The notes beneath the pieces are model-generated. The model saw only the letters and a list, made by a program, of their open reading frames with translations, searched no databases and was not told where the DNA came from. Below are positions 1-6,489 of a DNA stretch of 8,703 nt, piece after piece. Each line of letters opens with the position of its first letter. Positions within the stretch are counted from its first letter, which is position 1. The DNA is from Bacteroidaceae bacterium (GTDB lineage Bacteria; Bacteroidota; Bacteroidia; Bacteroidales; Bacteroidaceae). Where the stretch lies: contig JAQWAN010000070.1 of the NCBI GenBank assembly GCA_028707655.1, positions 1 to 8,703 of the forward strand, in the 5' to 3' direction. The position numbers and the translations under genes are program-made.

Positions 1-818
1 CCACATTGATAGATAATAGAGCCCAGCAACAACCGAGCGACTTACTAACGGAGCATGGGCTATCTTTCCTTGTAGAGATGGAAAAGAGCAGCTGGCTTTA
101 CGATGGAGGTGCCTCCAAAGGATATGCCGAAAATGCGCTACTCTTACAAAAAGAGTTGTCCTCTATCCAAGGACTCGTTCTCTCACATGGACATGCCGAC
201 CACACTGGAGGACTCTCGTATTTCACTGCACAAAACCCAGACACACCCATCTTTGCCTCTTCATCTATCATCACGGAGCGATATTTCTCAGCACGACATA
301 GTACTAAAAAAGAGATTAGTACAGATGCTTCTCTCTTGAAAAACAATCGTTCATTTAGGGAGATAAAAAACAGTTGTTGGTTAACAGCTAATCTAGCGAT
401 AGTTATGACTAAAAAGCATCCATATGCGCTACCTAAGGGGAATAAGTACCTAACCAAGCGAATTGGCACAGAGGAGAAACAGGACCTTTTTGAACAGGAG
501 GTAACACTGGCATTGCGCACCTCAACAGGATTAGTGCTACTTTCTGCTTGTTCTCATAATGGGGTGCTAAACATTATGCAAGCTTGTGCAGCATATACGC
601 AGTGTAACACCATACGACATTTTATCGGGGGCACACATCTTTTGGATAAAATGGCGGATGACCTTCCATCTATTGCACAAGAGATAAGAAAGAATTATCC
701 TACTACACAGTTTCATATCGGGCATTGTACTGGCGAAAATAACCTAAAAGAGCTACAAAATAAATTGCCTAACCAAGTAGAAGCTTTTTATAGTGGGTGG
801 ACAATCACCCTCGAATAA
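1..818 (+). CDS. Metallo-beta-lactamase-fold hydrolase (COG1237-like), 5' end outside window
   Basis: A metal-dependent hydrolase of the MBL superfamily, probably cytoplasmic because no signal peptide is visible. Numbering from the TTG at position 6, the two-metal motif HGHADH is at residues 61-66, followed by TGG. Further likely ligands are H184 in ACSHNG, H211 in GGTH and H240 in HIGHCTG. The pattern SHGHxDHTGG, then CSHNG, then GGTHL, then GHCTG is typical of the COG1237 group, often annotated as a dihydropterin/ribofuranosyl-aminobenzene phosphate synthase-like protein; the true substrate is usually unknown. The frame stays open to base 1, and the visible start reads TLIDNRA. Relatives typically begin with a few residues and then TTLI or similar, so the TTG is probably an internal leucine and only a few codons are missing. 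The stop is at 816-818. No hairpin terminator follows it. Confident in the fold, not in the substrate. Confidence 0.85.
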   Translation, partial: TLIDNRAQQQPSDLLTEHGLSFLVEMEKSSWLYDGGASKGYAENALLLQKELSSIQGLVLSHGHADHTGGLSYFTAQNPDTPIFASSSIITERYFSARHSTKKEISTDASLLKNNRSFREIKNSCWLTANLAIVMTKKHPYALPKGNKYLTKRIGTEEKQDLFEQEVTLALRTSTGLVLLSACSHNGVLNIMQACAAYTQCNTIRHFIGGTHLLDKMADDLPSIAQEIRKNYPTTQFHIGHCTGENNLKELQNKLPNQVEAFYSGWTITLE

Positions 819-871
819 AAAGAAAAAACTTAAACAATTACAAATTCTACATCTTTAGAAAGAATAATAAG

Positions 872-879
872 TAATTTTG
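872..879 (+). promoter_or_regulatory. Candidate -7 promoter element before the phosphatase operon
   Basis: TAATTTTG matches the Bacteroidota -7 consensus TAnnTTTG exactly and lies 29 bases before the ATG at 909. Transcription would start around 885 and give a leader of roughly 25 bases. No clear TTG -33 element is seen about 20 bases upstream, so the call rests on the -7 box and its position in the only sizeable gap (819-908) on this strand. The gap also holds a 7-base inverted repeat, TTCTACA at 845-851 and TGTAGAA at 900-906, which brackets the element but may be chance. Confidence 0.4.
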
Positions 880-908
880 CTGTATATTAAGTTATAAACT
901 GTAGAAGA

Positions 909-1823
909 ATGTGCACAAACGATTTACAACTAGCAGCTATTGATATTGGAACAAATGCTATACGACTCCTGATTAATCAGGTAAGTACGAATAGTAGTAC
1001 ACAAGAAACCAAATTCAGAAAGATAACCCTCATCCGCGTACCTACACGATTAGGAACCGATGTTTTTATGGATGGAAAAATTGGAGAGGAAAAAAAGGAA
1101 CAACTTTTTGAAGCTCTAAAAGGTTTTAAGCATATCATGAAGGCTTTTGAGGTGGAGCACTACAAAGCATACGCCACAAGTGCCATGCGAGAAGCTGAAA
1201 ATGGTAAACTGCTTGTAGAGCAAATAGCCAAAACGATTGGTGTTAATGTAGAAATCATCTCGGGAGAGAAGGAAGCCAACACTATTTATGATGCGAGCGA
1301 AAGCAAAGGTATTATCGACAAGCACAAATGCTATCTCTACATTGACGTGGGAGGTGGTAGCACAGAAGTTGTGGTGTACAAATCTGGAGAGAAAGTGGTG
1401 CGCTTTTCCTTCCAACTGGGAACGGTTAGATTGCTTGCCGGGAAAGTAAAAGAGGAAGAATTGGAACGTTTTAAACTTGAGCTACAACGCATCTATGAAA
1501 AATATGCTCCAGAAAGTATCGTTGGTTCTGGCGGTAATATCAATAAGATACATAAACTATTAGACAAAAAGCCACAAGAGCCGTTGACCTATAAAGAGAT
1601 AAAAAAACTCTATAAACAGGCCATAGAGATGACTTTTGAAGAGCGAATGAAGAAGATGCAGATCAACGCTTACCGAGCGGATGTTATTGTACATGCTTTA
1701 AACATCTTCTGTATTGCGGCTAAAAAATGCCATATTAACACTATCATCGTTCCTCGTGTGGGACTATCCGATGGTATTATACAACAACTATACACCGAAA
1801 AGTCTAAATCCTTAAATAAATAA
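909..1823 (+). CDS. Ppx/GppA-family phosphatase (short, two-domain form)
   Basis: A cytoplasmic ASKHA-fold phosphatase expected to hydrolyse inorganic polyphosphate and/or pppGpp. Visible landmarks are the first phosphate-binding motif AIDIGTNAIRLL (10-21), ATSAMREA (89-96), SGEKEA (118-123, with E120 in the place of the catalytic glutamate), the second phosphate loop DVGGGSTE (146-153), VGSGGN (205-210), RADVI (256-260) and GLSDGI (285-290). At 304 residues it has only the two actin-like lobes. It lacks the C-terminal HD-like domain of the roughly 500-residue E. coli enzymes, which is a common short form in Bacteroidota. ATG is preferred because the nucleotide-binding motif begins ten residues later. 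No polyphosphate kinase gene is visible nearby. The next gene starts 2 bases after the stop, so the two are probably translated from one message. Polyphosphatase and pppGpp phosphatase activities cannot be told apart by reading. Confidence 0.9.
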   Translation: MCTNDLQLAAIDIGTNAIRLLINQVSTNSSTQETKFRKITLIRVPTRLGTDVFMDGKIGEEKKEQLFEALKGFKHIMKAFEVEHYKAYATSAMREAENGKLLVEQIAKTIGVNVEIISGEKEANTIYDASESKGIIDKHKCYLYIDVGGGSTEVVVYKSGEKVVRFSFQLGTVRLLAGKVKEEELERFKLELQRIYEKYAPESIVGSGGNINKIHKLLDKKPQEPLTYKEIKKLYKQAIEMTFEERMKKMQINAYRADVIVHALNIFCIAAKKCHINTIIVPRVGLSDGIIQQLYTEKSKSLNK

Positions 1824-1825
1824 CT

Positions 1826-2785
1826 ATGATTTTAACACATCGTTTTGTACCCAAGGTACTTCTGCTCGTGCTCCTCTTTCTAGGCACCACACAGCTACAA
1901 GCACAAACAGGTAATTCATCTGCTTATCCAGCACAAATAATATCGCCCACCATTCCTACATCTATCTCTTTTTGTGGAGAAAAAATAGACCTAACACGCT
2001 ACAACAACCGAGAACGAATGGACCGCGAAATGTTATCCTTTTGTTATATGCATAGCACTAGCTTACAACTACTAAAAAAAGCAAATCGCTATTTCCCGGT
2101 TATTGAACCGATATTAAAGGAGGAGGGTATCCCTAGCGATTTTATCTACTTAATGGTGATAGAGAGTCATCTCAACCCACGCATCCGTTCTGGTGCAGGT
2201 GCTGTTGGCTTATGGCAGTTTATGCCCAAAACAGCAAGAGATTATGGATTAGAGGTCAACAAAAATATTGACGAACGATGTCATATTGAAAAATCAACTA
2301 GAGCTGCATGTAAGTATCTAAAAGATGCATATAAGAAGTTTAACGACTGGTCGCTTGTAGCTATCTCCTACAATGCTGGAATAGCTAGAATTAGTCGGTT
2401 AGTGGCGCAACAGGAGGTAAAAAAGGCAAGCGACTTATACTTAGTAACAGAAACCTCTCGTTATCTATTTAGAATTGTAGCAGCCAAAGCCTTTTTTAAT
2501 AACCCCGTTCAGTTTGGTTTTCGAATCCATGCGAGCGATCTATATGCTCCCCTACGCTATACTAAAAAGGTTATTTCAACGGGAATCGCTAACTTAGCGG
2601 CATATGCTAAGCAAAACAAAACAACCTATGCGCTTTTAAAAGATGCTAATCCTTGGTTAAAAGATACGTTCTTGCAAAACAGAAGTAAGCGGAGATATAC
2701 CTTACTACTGCCTGTTGCCTCTTCGCTGTATTATAACCCTTCCACCATTAAACCCTATCGTAAAGAGTGGGTGGTTAGCGAATAA
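1826..2785 (+). CDS. Secreted lytic transglycosylase, family GH23 (MltD-like, no LysM)
   Basis: Cleaves the MurNAc-GlcNAc bond of peptidoglycan without water, leaving 1,6-anhydromuramic acid ends; acts in the periplasm. An N-terminal signal peptide (basic start, then a leucine-rich core at about 10-20) ends near LQAQ at 24-27. There is no lipobox cysteine, so a soluble or loosely attached protein is likely. The SLT domain covers about 90-230: FIYLMVIESHLNP contains the catalytic E113, followed by GAVGLWQFMP (125-134) and the SYNAG motif (181-185). The remaining roughly 90 residues include a region resembling the segment after the SLT domain in MltD, but no clear LysM repeats, unlike full MltD. 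It sits between the phosphatase (2-base gap) and the MATE gene (8-base gap) and presumably shares their transcript. The function is well supported; the physiological role is open. Confidence 0.9.
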   Translation: MILTHRFVPKVLLLVLLFLGTTQLQAQTGNSSAYPAQIISPTIPTSISFCGEKIDLTRYNNRERMDREMLSFCYMHSTSLQLLKKANRYFPVIEPILKEEGIPSDFIYLMVIESHLNPRIRSGAGAVGLWQFMPKTARDYGLEVNKNIDERCHIEKSTRAACKYLKDAYKKFNDWSLVAISYNAGIARISRLVAQQEVKKASDLYLVTETSRYLFRIVAAKAFFNNPVQFGFRIHASDLYAPLRYTKKVISTGIANLAAYAKQNKTTYALLKDANPWLKDTFLQNRSKRRYTLLLPVASSLYYNPSTIKPYRKEWVVSE

Positions 2786-2793
2786 ATCTCTAC

Positions 2794-4125
2794 ATGAAAG
2801 AAGCAAAAATTCTTACAAGCGGACCTATCTTTAAACAGATAATGGGTCTGGCATTGCCTATCATGGCTACCTCTTTCATACAAATGGCCTATACCCTAAC
2901 GGATACAGCGTGGGTGGGTCGATTGGGAAGTGAAGAGGTGGCCGCTATTGGTACGGTAGCCATCATGGTATGGTTCACAGCGGGCATCACCCTACTCACA
3001 AAGGTAGGTGCAGAGGTTACTATTTCTCAGGCCATTGGCATAAAGGAGCTCGACAAGGCTCGCCGTTATGCTTCGCACAATTTTACCCTCTCTTTTATCC
3101 TATCACTTCTGTTGGGTAGCTTACTTTTTTTTGGTGCTACCCCAATTATCGGAATCTTTAAGCTCTCCGCTAACATCACGACCATGGGGGTGGACTATCT
3201 GCATATTATCAGTAGTGCTTTTCCTTTTATCTTCTCTGCTGCTACTTTTACCGGTATCTATAATGCAGCTGGCCACAGCAAAATACCCTTCTATATTAGT
3301 GGTATGGGCTTATTGCTAAATATGCTATTAGACCCGCTGTTTATCTTTTACTTAGATTGGGGCATTTCTGGTGCTGCTATTGCCACTTGGTTGTCGCAGG
3401 CCGTGGTTACGGGACTGTTCATCTATAAGATTCATTACAAGGACCGACTACTCAACCGCTTTCCTTTTTTCTGTCGCTTAAGACGGATAGAAACCAAACA
3501 AATAGCAAAAATAGGTATTCCGGTAGCCTCGTTCAATGCTTTATTCGGATTTGCAAATATGTTTTTAGCACGATTAGCATCGGAGCAGGGAGGACATATT
3601 GGTATGATGTGTCTAAGTACTGGCGCACAGATAGAGGCCCTAACCTGGAACACCTTTCAGGGTGTATCCACGGCATTAAGTACCTTTGTAGCACAAAATT
3701 ATGCTGCACAACAATTTAATCGTATTCTCAAAGCGTTTAAGCTGACTTTAAAATTGGGTGCGGGACTAGGAACTTTTACCACCCTACTCTTTGTTTTTTT
3801 TGGGGAACAGATTTTCTCCATATTTGTGCCAGAAAAGGCAGCATATACGGCAGGAGGAGAATATCTCTTTATCTTGGGATTCTCGCAGTTCTTTATGATT
3901 TTAGAGATCACCATGCAGGGGATGTTTTATGGTATGGGACGCACTATGCCACCCGCCATCAATAGTATCAGCGCTAATTATCTACGTATTCCTGTGGCAC
4001 TCTTGCTCATCTCCGTGGGATGGGGATTACATGCGGTGTGGTGGTCTATCACCTTTTGTACCATTCTAAAAGGAATCATTCCACTGGTTTGGTTTTGGCT
4101 CATCCGCAAGAAACTCTTTCAATAA
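2794..4125 (+). CDS. MATE-family multidrug/metabolite efflux transporter
   Basis: An inner-membrane antiporter of the MATE family, which exports cationic or other small compounds using a Na+ or H+ gradient. The 443 residues fit the family length and contain about twelve hydrophobic segments in two halves. Family signatures are visible: ALPIMATSFIQMAYTLTDTAWVG near the N-terminus (20-42), GHSKIPF (160-166), NMLLDPLFIF (176-185), ISGAAIATWLSQ (191-202), and in the second half the EALTWNTFQGVSTALSTFVAQNYAA stretch around 281-305. It has a short cytoplasmic start and a basic C-terminal tail. The ATG lies 8 bases after the transglycosylase stop, making this the last gene of the three-gene run. A strong hairpin follows about 70 bases after its stop. 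The substrate cannot be predicted; link to drug resistance versus export of a cell-wall or metabolic compound is undetermined. Confidence 0.92.
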   Translation: MKEAKILTSGPIFKQIMGLALPIMATSFIQMAYTLTDTAWVGRLGSEEVAAIGTVAIMVWFTAGITLLTKVGAEVTISQAIGIKELDKARRYASHNFTLSFILSLLLGSLLFFGATPIIGIFKLSANITTMGVDYLHIISSAFPFIFSAATFTGIYNAAGHSKIPFYISGMGLLLNMLLDPLFIFYLDWGISGAAIATWLSQAVVTGLFIYKIHYKDRLLNRFPFFCRLRRIETKQIAKIGIPVASFNALFGFANMFLARLASEQGGHIGMMCLSTGAQIEALTWNTFQGVSTALSTFVAQNYAAQQFNRILKAFKLTLKLGAGLGTFTTLLFVFFGEQIFSIFVPEKAAYTAGGEYLFILGFSQFFMILEITMQGMFYGMGRTMPPAINSISANYLRIPVALLLISVGWGLHAVWWSITFCTILKGIIPLVWFWLIRKKLFQ

Positions 4126-4190
4126 GTTTCTAAAAAAAGTGCAAATACAACACTAACAACCAATGCAACGGACACACAAAAATAGGGACA

Positions 4191-4227
4191 TAAAAAAAGA
4201 GCCACTTCATAAATGAAGTGGCTCTTT
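4191..4227 (-). terminator. Intrinsic terminator of rplS, possibly bidirectional
   Basis: A perfect 15-base inverted repeat (4196-4210 and 4213-4227, 2 bases between; realistically a 13-pair stem with a 6-base loop). Read on the minus strand, the stem begins 16 bases after the rplS stop codon and runs into a tract of seven T at 4192-4198, giving a textbook Rho-independent terminator. Read on the plus strand, the stem ends in TTT and then GCATTTCC, a weaker tail, so it may also stop transcripts from the MATE gene about 70 bases upstream. It lies in the only gap between the two convergent genes. Confidence 0.9.
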
Positions 4228-4242
4228 GCATTTCCTTTGCTA

Positions 4243-4593
4243 TTAGAAAGTTCTTTTCTCTTTGATACGAGCTTTCTTACCTGTAAGAGCACGAAGATAA
4301 TAAAGTTTCGCACGGCGAACTTTACCAACTTTGTTCACTTCAATACTATCGATAGCTGGTGACTCAAGAGGGAAAATTCTCTCTACGCCTACTGTTCCAG
4401 ACATTTTACGTACTGTGAAACGTTTCTTTTCACCATGGCCACATACTTTGATTACTACACCACGATACAACTGCACACGTTCCTTAGAACCCTCTATAAT
4501 ACGATATGCTACGGTTACAGTGTCACCTGCTTTAAAAGAAGGATGTTGTTTGCCTGTAGCAAATGCTTCTTCTGCAATTTTAATGAAATCCAT
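4243..4593 (-). CDS. rplS: 50S ribosomal protein L19
   Basis: A component of the large ribosomal subunit located at the interface with the 30S subunit. The 116-residue length is normal. Recognisable family features are FKAGDTVTVAYRIIEGSKER (20-39), followed by the RVQLYRGVVI strand, FTVRKMSGTVGVERIFPL (59-76), and VRRAKLYYLRALTGKKARIKE near the C-terminus. The ATG at 4591-4593 gives the expected start MDFIKIAEE. It is a single-gene unit on the minus strand, with its own promoter and leader upstream and a strong hairpin terminator directly after the stop. No trmD, rimM or rpsP neighbours are present, unlike the operon in Proteobacteria and Firmicutes; a stand-alone rplS is usual in Bacteroidota as far as I know. 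Confidence 0.97.
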   Translation of the reverse strand: MDFIKIAEEAFATGKQHPSFKAGDTVTVAYRIIEGSKERVQLYRGVVIKVCGHGEKKRFTVRKMSGTVGVERIFPLESPAIDSIEVNKVGKVRRAKLYYLRALTGKKARIKEKRTF

Positions 4594-4668
4594 TGTTTAA
4601 TTATTAAATTGTTATCGTTACAACGCAACATACCAAATTACTCTTCTTTGACAGCGATTGCGCGAAAG
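4594..4668 (-). promoter_or_regulatory. rplS 5' leader, possible structured regulatory element
   Basis: The predicted leader is about 75 bases and could fold. On the minus strand, GCGCAAT (near 4657-4663) can pair with GTTGCGT (near 4622-4628) through five Watson-Crick pairs flanked by two G-U pairs. A small hairpin TTGT/ACAA surrounds AACGATA at about 4609-4623, and an AT-only palindrome (TTTAAT, T, ATTAAA at 4596-4608) lies directly before the start codon. Many ribosomal protein genes are controlled by their own product binding such leaders, and L19 leaders have been proposed in other groups. Here the structure is only inferred from base pairing. Confidence 0.25.
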
Positions 4669-4673
4669 CGATG

Positions 4674-4704
4674 CAAATTAACGAATTATTTCACAGATAC
4701 ACAA
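4674..4704 (-). promoter_or_regulatory. Promoter of rplS
   Basis: On the minus strand a TTG (4702-4704) is followed by exactly 20 bases and then TTAATTTGC (-7 box at 4674-4681). This matches the Bacteroidota arrangement of TTG, about 19-21 bases, TAnnTTTG, with one mismatch in the first two bases of the -7 box. Transcription would begin around 4667-4669, leaving a leader of about 75 bases before the rplS start. A second, less good match (TAATTTGG) lies closer to the gene near 4633-4640. Confidence 0.55.
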
Positions 4705-4834
4705 GTGTTTTCGCAAAAAAGGACCATCTATTATACTTCATTATAAATAGCTAAAGTACAGCTACTAACTAATTATTTTCTAGAAGAAAAATCACAAAAA
4801 AGAATCTTAATAAACAATTCCAAGTGATTTTTTA

Positions 4835-4842
4835 TATCTTTG
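4835..4842 (+). promoter_or_regulatory. Candidate -7 promoter element of the nucleotidase/GH3 operon
   Basis: TATCTTTG matches TAnnTTTG exactly and is only 13 bases before the ATG at 4856. Transcription would start near 4847-4850, leaving a leader of well under 10 bases. The -33 region (around 4812-4820) has no clear TTG. It is the only good plus-strand match close to the gene in the 262-base divergent intergenic region. The rest of that region (4705-4834) is AT-rich and shows only short inverted repeats of doubtful value. Confidence 0.5.
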
Positions 4843-4855
4843 AAAAAAATACATT

Positions 4856-5611
4856 ATGTTAAAATTGAAAACAGTACATCTTTTGATGATGGTGGCATTG
4901 CTAGTTGGCTGCAATGGTAACTATAAATTAAAAAGGGTGGAAGGTAGCAGAATTGCAATAACTGCTGCATTCGACAAACAGCCCAACAAAGAAGCAACAG
5001 CTATTTTAAGTCAGTACAAACGCGCAGTAGATAGCATCTCCTCTCCGGTTATAGGATACAGCGATGGATGCTATACCGCCTTTCGACCAGAGAGTCCACT
5101 CTCTAACTTTGCAGCGGATGTTGTTTTTGAGGCAGGTAGTAAAGCACTCGGAAAGAAAGTTGATTTTGCCGTAACAAATATGGGTGGTCTACGCAACGAT
5201 TTGTTAGATGGCCCCATTACCTATGGCACCATCTCCAATATTTTCCCTTTTGAGAATGCATTGGTCTTGCTAAAGATGAAAGGTAGCGTGGTACTAGAAC
5301 TTTTTCAACAAATAGCAAGTGTAAGAGGAGAGGCGATTAGTGGTGCACAGCTCGAACTAAGCAGCGATTATAAATTGATAAAAGCAACCATTAACAAAAG
5401 GAAAATAATCCCCTCTAATACATATACCGTGGCTACTATTGATTATCTAGCAGCTGGAAATGATGGTATGAGCGCTTTTAAGAAGGGAGAACTACTCCAT
5501 AATAAACCCAATAAAACCATTCGCTTGTTAGTCATCGATCATATCCAACAAATGACAGCTAAGGGCAAGCACATAAAAGCAGCTATTGAAGGTCGTATTA
5601 TCATTAAATAA
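4856..5611 (+). CDS. Lipoprotein with only the 5'-nucleotidase C-terminal (substrate-binding) domain
   Basis: A 251-residue protein with a lipoprotein signal peptide: basic start, hydrophobic core, and lipobox LLVGC with C19 as the lipidated residue. From about 65 to 225 it matches the C-terminal domain of UshA-type 5'-nucleotidases, which binds the nucleoside. Landmarks are LSNFAADVV (82-90), TNMGGLRNDL (107-116, the family's NGGGIR loop with its substrate-binding arginine), ISNIFPFENALV (126-137), and DYLAAGNDGMS (196-206). It has no metallophosphatase domain and so should not be catalytic alone. The missing domain is encoded by the next gene, 8 bases downstream, in an order opposite to that of the single-chain enzymes. 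It likely acts at the membrane facing the periplasm, providing the substrate site for its partner. The ATG is favoured because it gives a normal lysine-containing signal peptide. Confidence 0.88.
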   Translation: MLKLKTVHLLMMVALLVGCNGNYKLKRVEGSRIAITAAFDKQPNKEATAILSQYKRAVDSISSPVIGYSDGCYTAFRPESPLSNFAADVVFEAGSKALGKKVDFAVTNMGGLRNDLLDGPITYGTISNIFPFENALVLLKMKGSVVLELFQQIASVRGEAISGAQLELSSDYKLIKATINKRKIIPSNTYTVATIDYLAAGNDGMSAFKKGELLHNKPNKTIRLLVIDHIQQMTAKGKHIKAAIEGRIIIK

Positions 5612-5619
5612 AAAAGGAC

Positions 5620-6483
5620 ATGAAAAAACAAACAATATATAAACATTCGCTTCTTTTGACCCTATTATTTCTGACACTCTCCCTGTCGGCACAAAAAGAG
5701 GTACAACTAACCATTCTACATACCAACGATACACATAGTCAGATAGAACCAATCACACGTAGATGTAACACTTCTGAACTATCTGAAAAAGGAGGATATA
5801 TACGACGCGCTACTTTAGTGGACAATTATAGAGCCAAAGATAAAGATCTATTGTTAATGGATTGCGGCGATTTCTCACAAGGAACGCCCTATTATAACCT
5901 CTTTAGAGGAGAGGTAGAGGTACGCCTGATGAGTGCAATGAAGTATGATGCAGTAGCACTTGGAAACCATGAATTTGATTTCGGACTAGAGAATATTCTC
6001 CGACTCACTAAAATGGCAAGCTTCCCTATTCTTTGTAGTAATGCCGATTTTTCTAAAACCATATTGAAAGATGCTATTAAGCCCTACACTATTCTCCATA
6101 AGAAAGGGCTTAAGATTGGTGTCTTTGCACTATTACCTAAGTTAGACGGACTGGTACAAGTGGAAAAGATGAAGGGTATTGTCTATTTAGACCCCATTGA
6201 GACAAGTAATAAAATGGCAAAAATGCTAAAGGAAGAGGAGCACTGCGATTTGGTGATCTGTCTCTCTCATCTTGGCAATAGAGCCTCATCATCAAAAGCG
6301 ATGTCCGATGCATCTCTAATCAAAAAGACACGCAACATTGACCTTGTTTTAGGTGGACACTCCCATACCTTTTACATCAAACCACTCTTCTATAACAACT
6401 TAGATGGACAGGAGATTGCGAATTACCAAATGGGAAAATCAGGTGCTTATGTGGGCAAAATGATACTCACATTAGAAAAATAA
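5620..6483 (+). CDS. Exported metallophosphatase, 5'-nucleotidase N-terminal domain only
   Basis: A 287-residue calcineurin-like metallophosphatase with a signal peptide ending near SLSAQ (21-25), so it is periplasmic or exported. All catalytic motifs are present: HTNDTHS with D37 and H39, DCGDFSQG with D84, GNHEFD with N116, H117 and D120, CLSHLG with H217, and GGHSHT with H247 and H249. In UshA the last metal ligand is a glutamine in GHSQ; here it is histidine, as in several other members. The protein ends just after this domain, where the UshA-type C-terminal domain would begin. It very probably works with the lipoprotein encoded immediately upstream to dephosphorylate nucleotides or hydrolyse UDP-sugars. 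The next gene starts 6 bases downstream, so the three appear to be co-transcribed. The catalytic class is sure; the partner and substrate are inferred. Confidence 0.9.
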   Translation: MKKQTIYKHSLLLTLLFLTLSLSAQKEVQLTILHTNDTHSQIEPITRRCNTSELSEKGGYIRRATLVDNYRAKDKDLLLMDCGDFSQGTPYYNLFRGEVEVRLMSAMKYDAVALGNHEFDFGLENILRLTKMASFPILCSNADFSKTILKDAIKPYTILHKKGLKIGVFALLPKLDGLVQVEKMKGIVYLDPIETSNKMAKMLKEEEHCDLVICLSHLGNRASSSKAMSDASLIKKTRNIDLVLGGHSHTFYIKPLFYNNLDGQEIANYQMGKSGAYVGKMILTLEK

Positions 6484-6489
6484 AAGATA

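Noticed and set aside
98..520. Open frame of 140 codons on the minus strand
   Set aside because: It lies wholly opposite the MBL hydrolase gene, whose product carries a full set of metal-binding motifs; the minus-strand product shows no recognisable domain.
845..906. Inverted repeat TTCTACA / TGTAGAA around the promoter-like element before the phosphatase gene
   Set aside because: Arms of 7 bases about 48 bases apart are expected by chance in AT-rich DNA; not enough to call an operator.
4651..4673. Repeated AGCGAT in the rplS leader as a possible repeat array
   Set aside because: Only two copies of a 6-base word; no array and no wider periodicity.
4331..4746. Two plus-strand open frames opposite rplS and its upstream region
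   Set aside because: They are shadows of rplS and its promoter/leader; their products are low-complexity and match nothing I recognise.
4748..4764. Short inverted repeat TAGCT ... AGCTA in the divergent intergenic region
   Set aside because: Only 5-base arms with a 7-base loop, no T-tract and no relation to either promoter; most likely chance.
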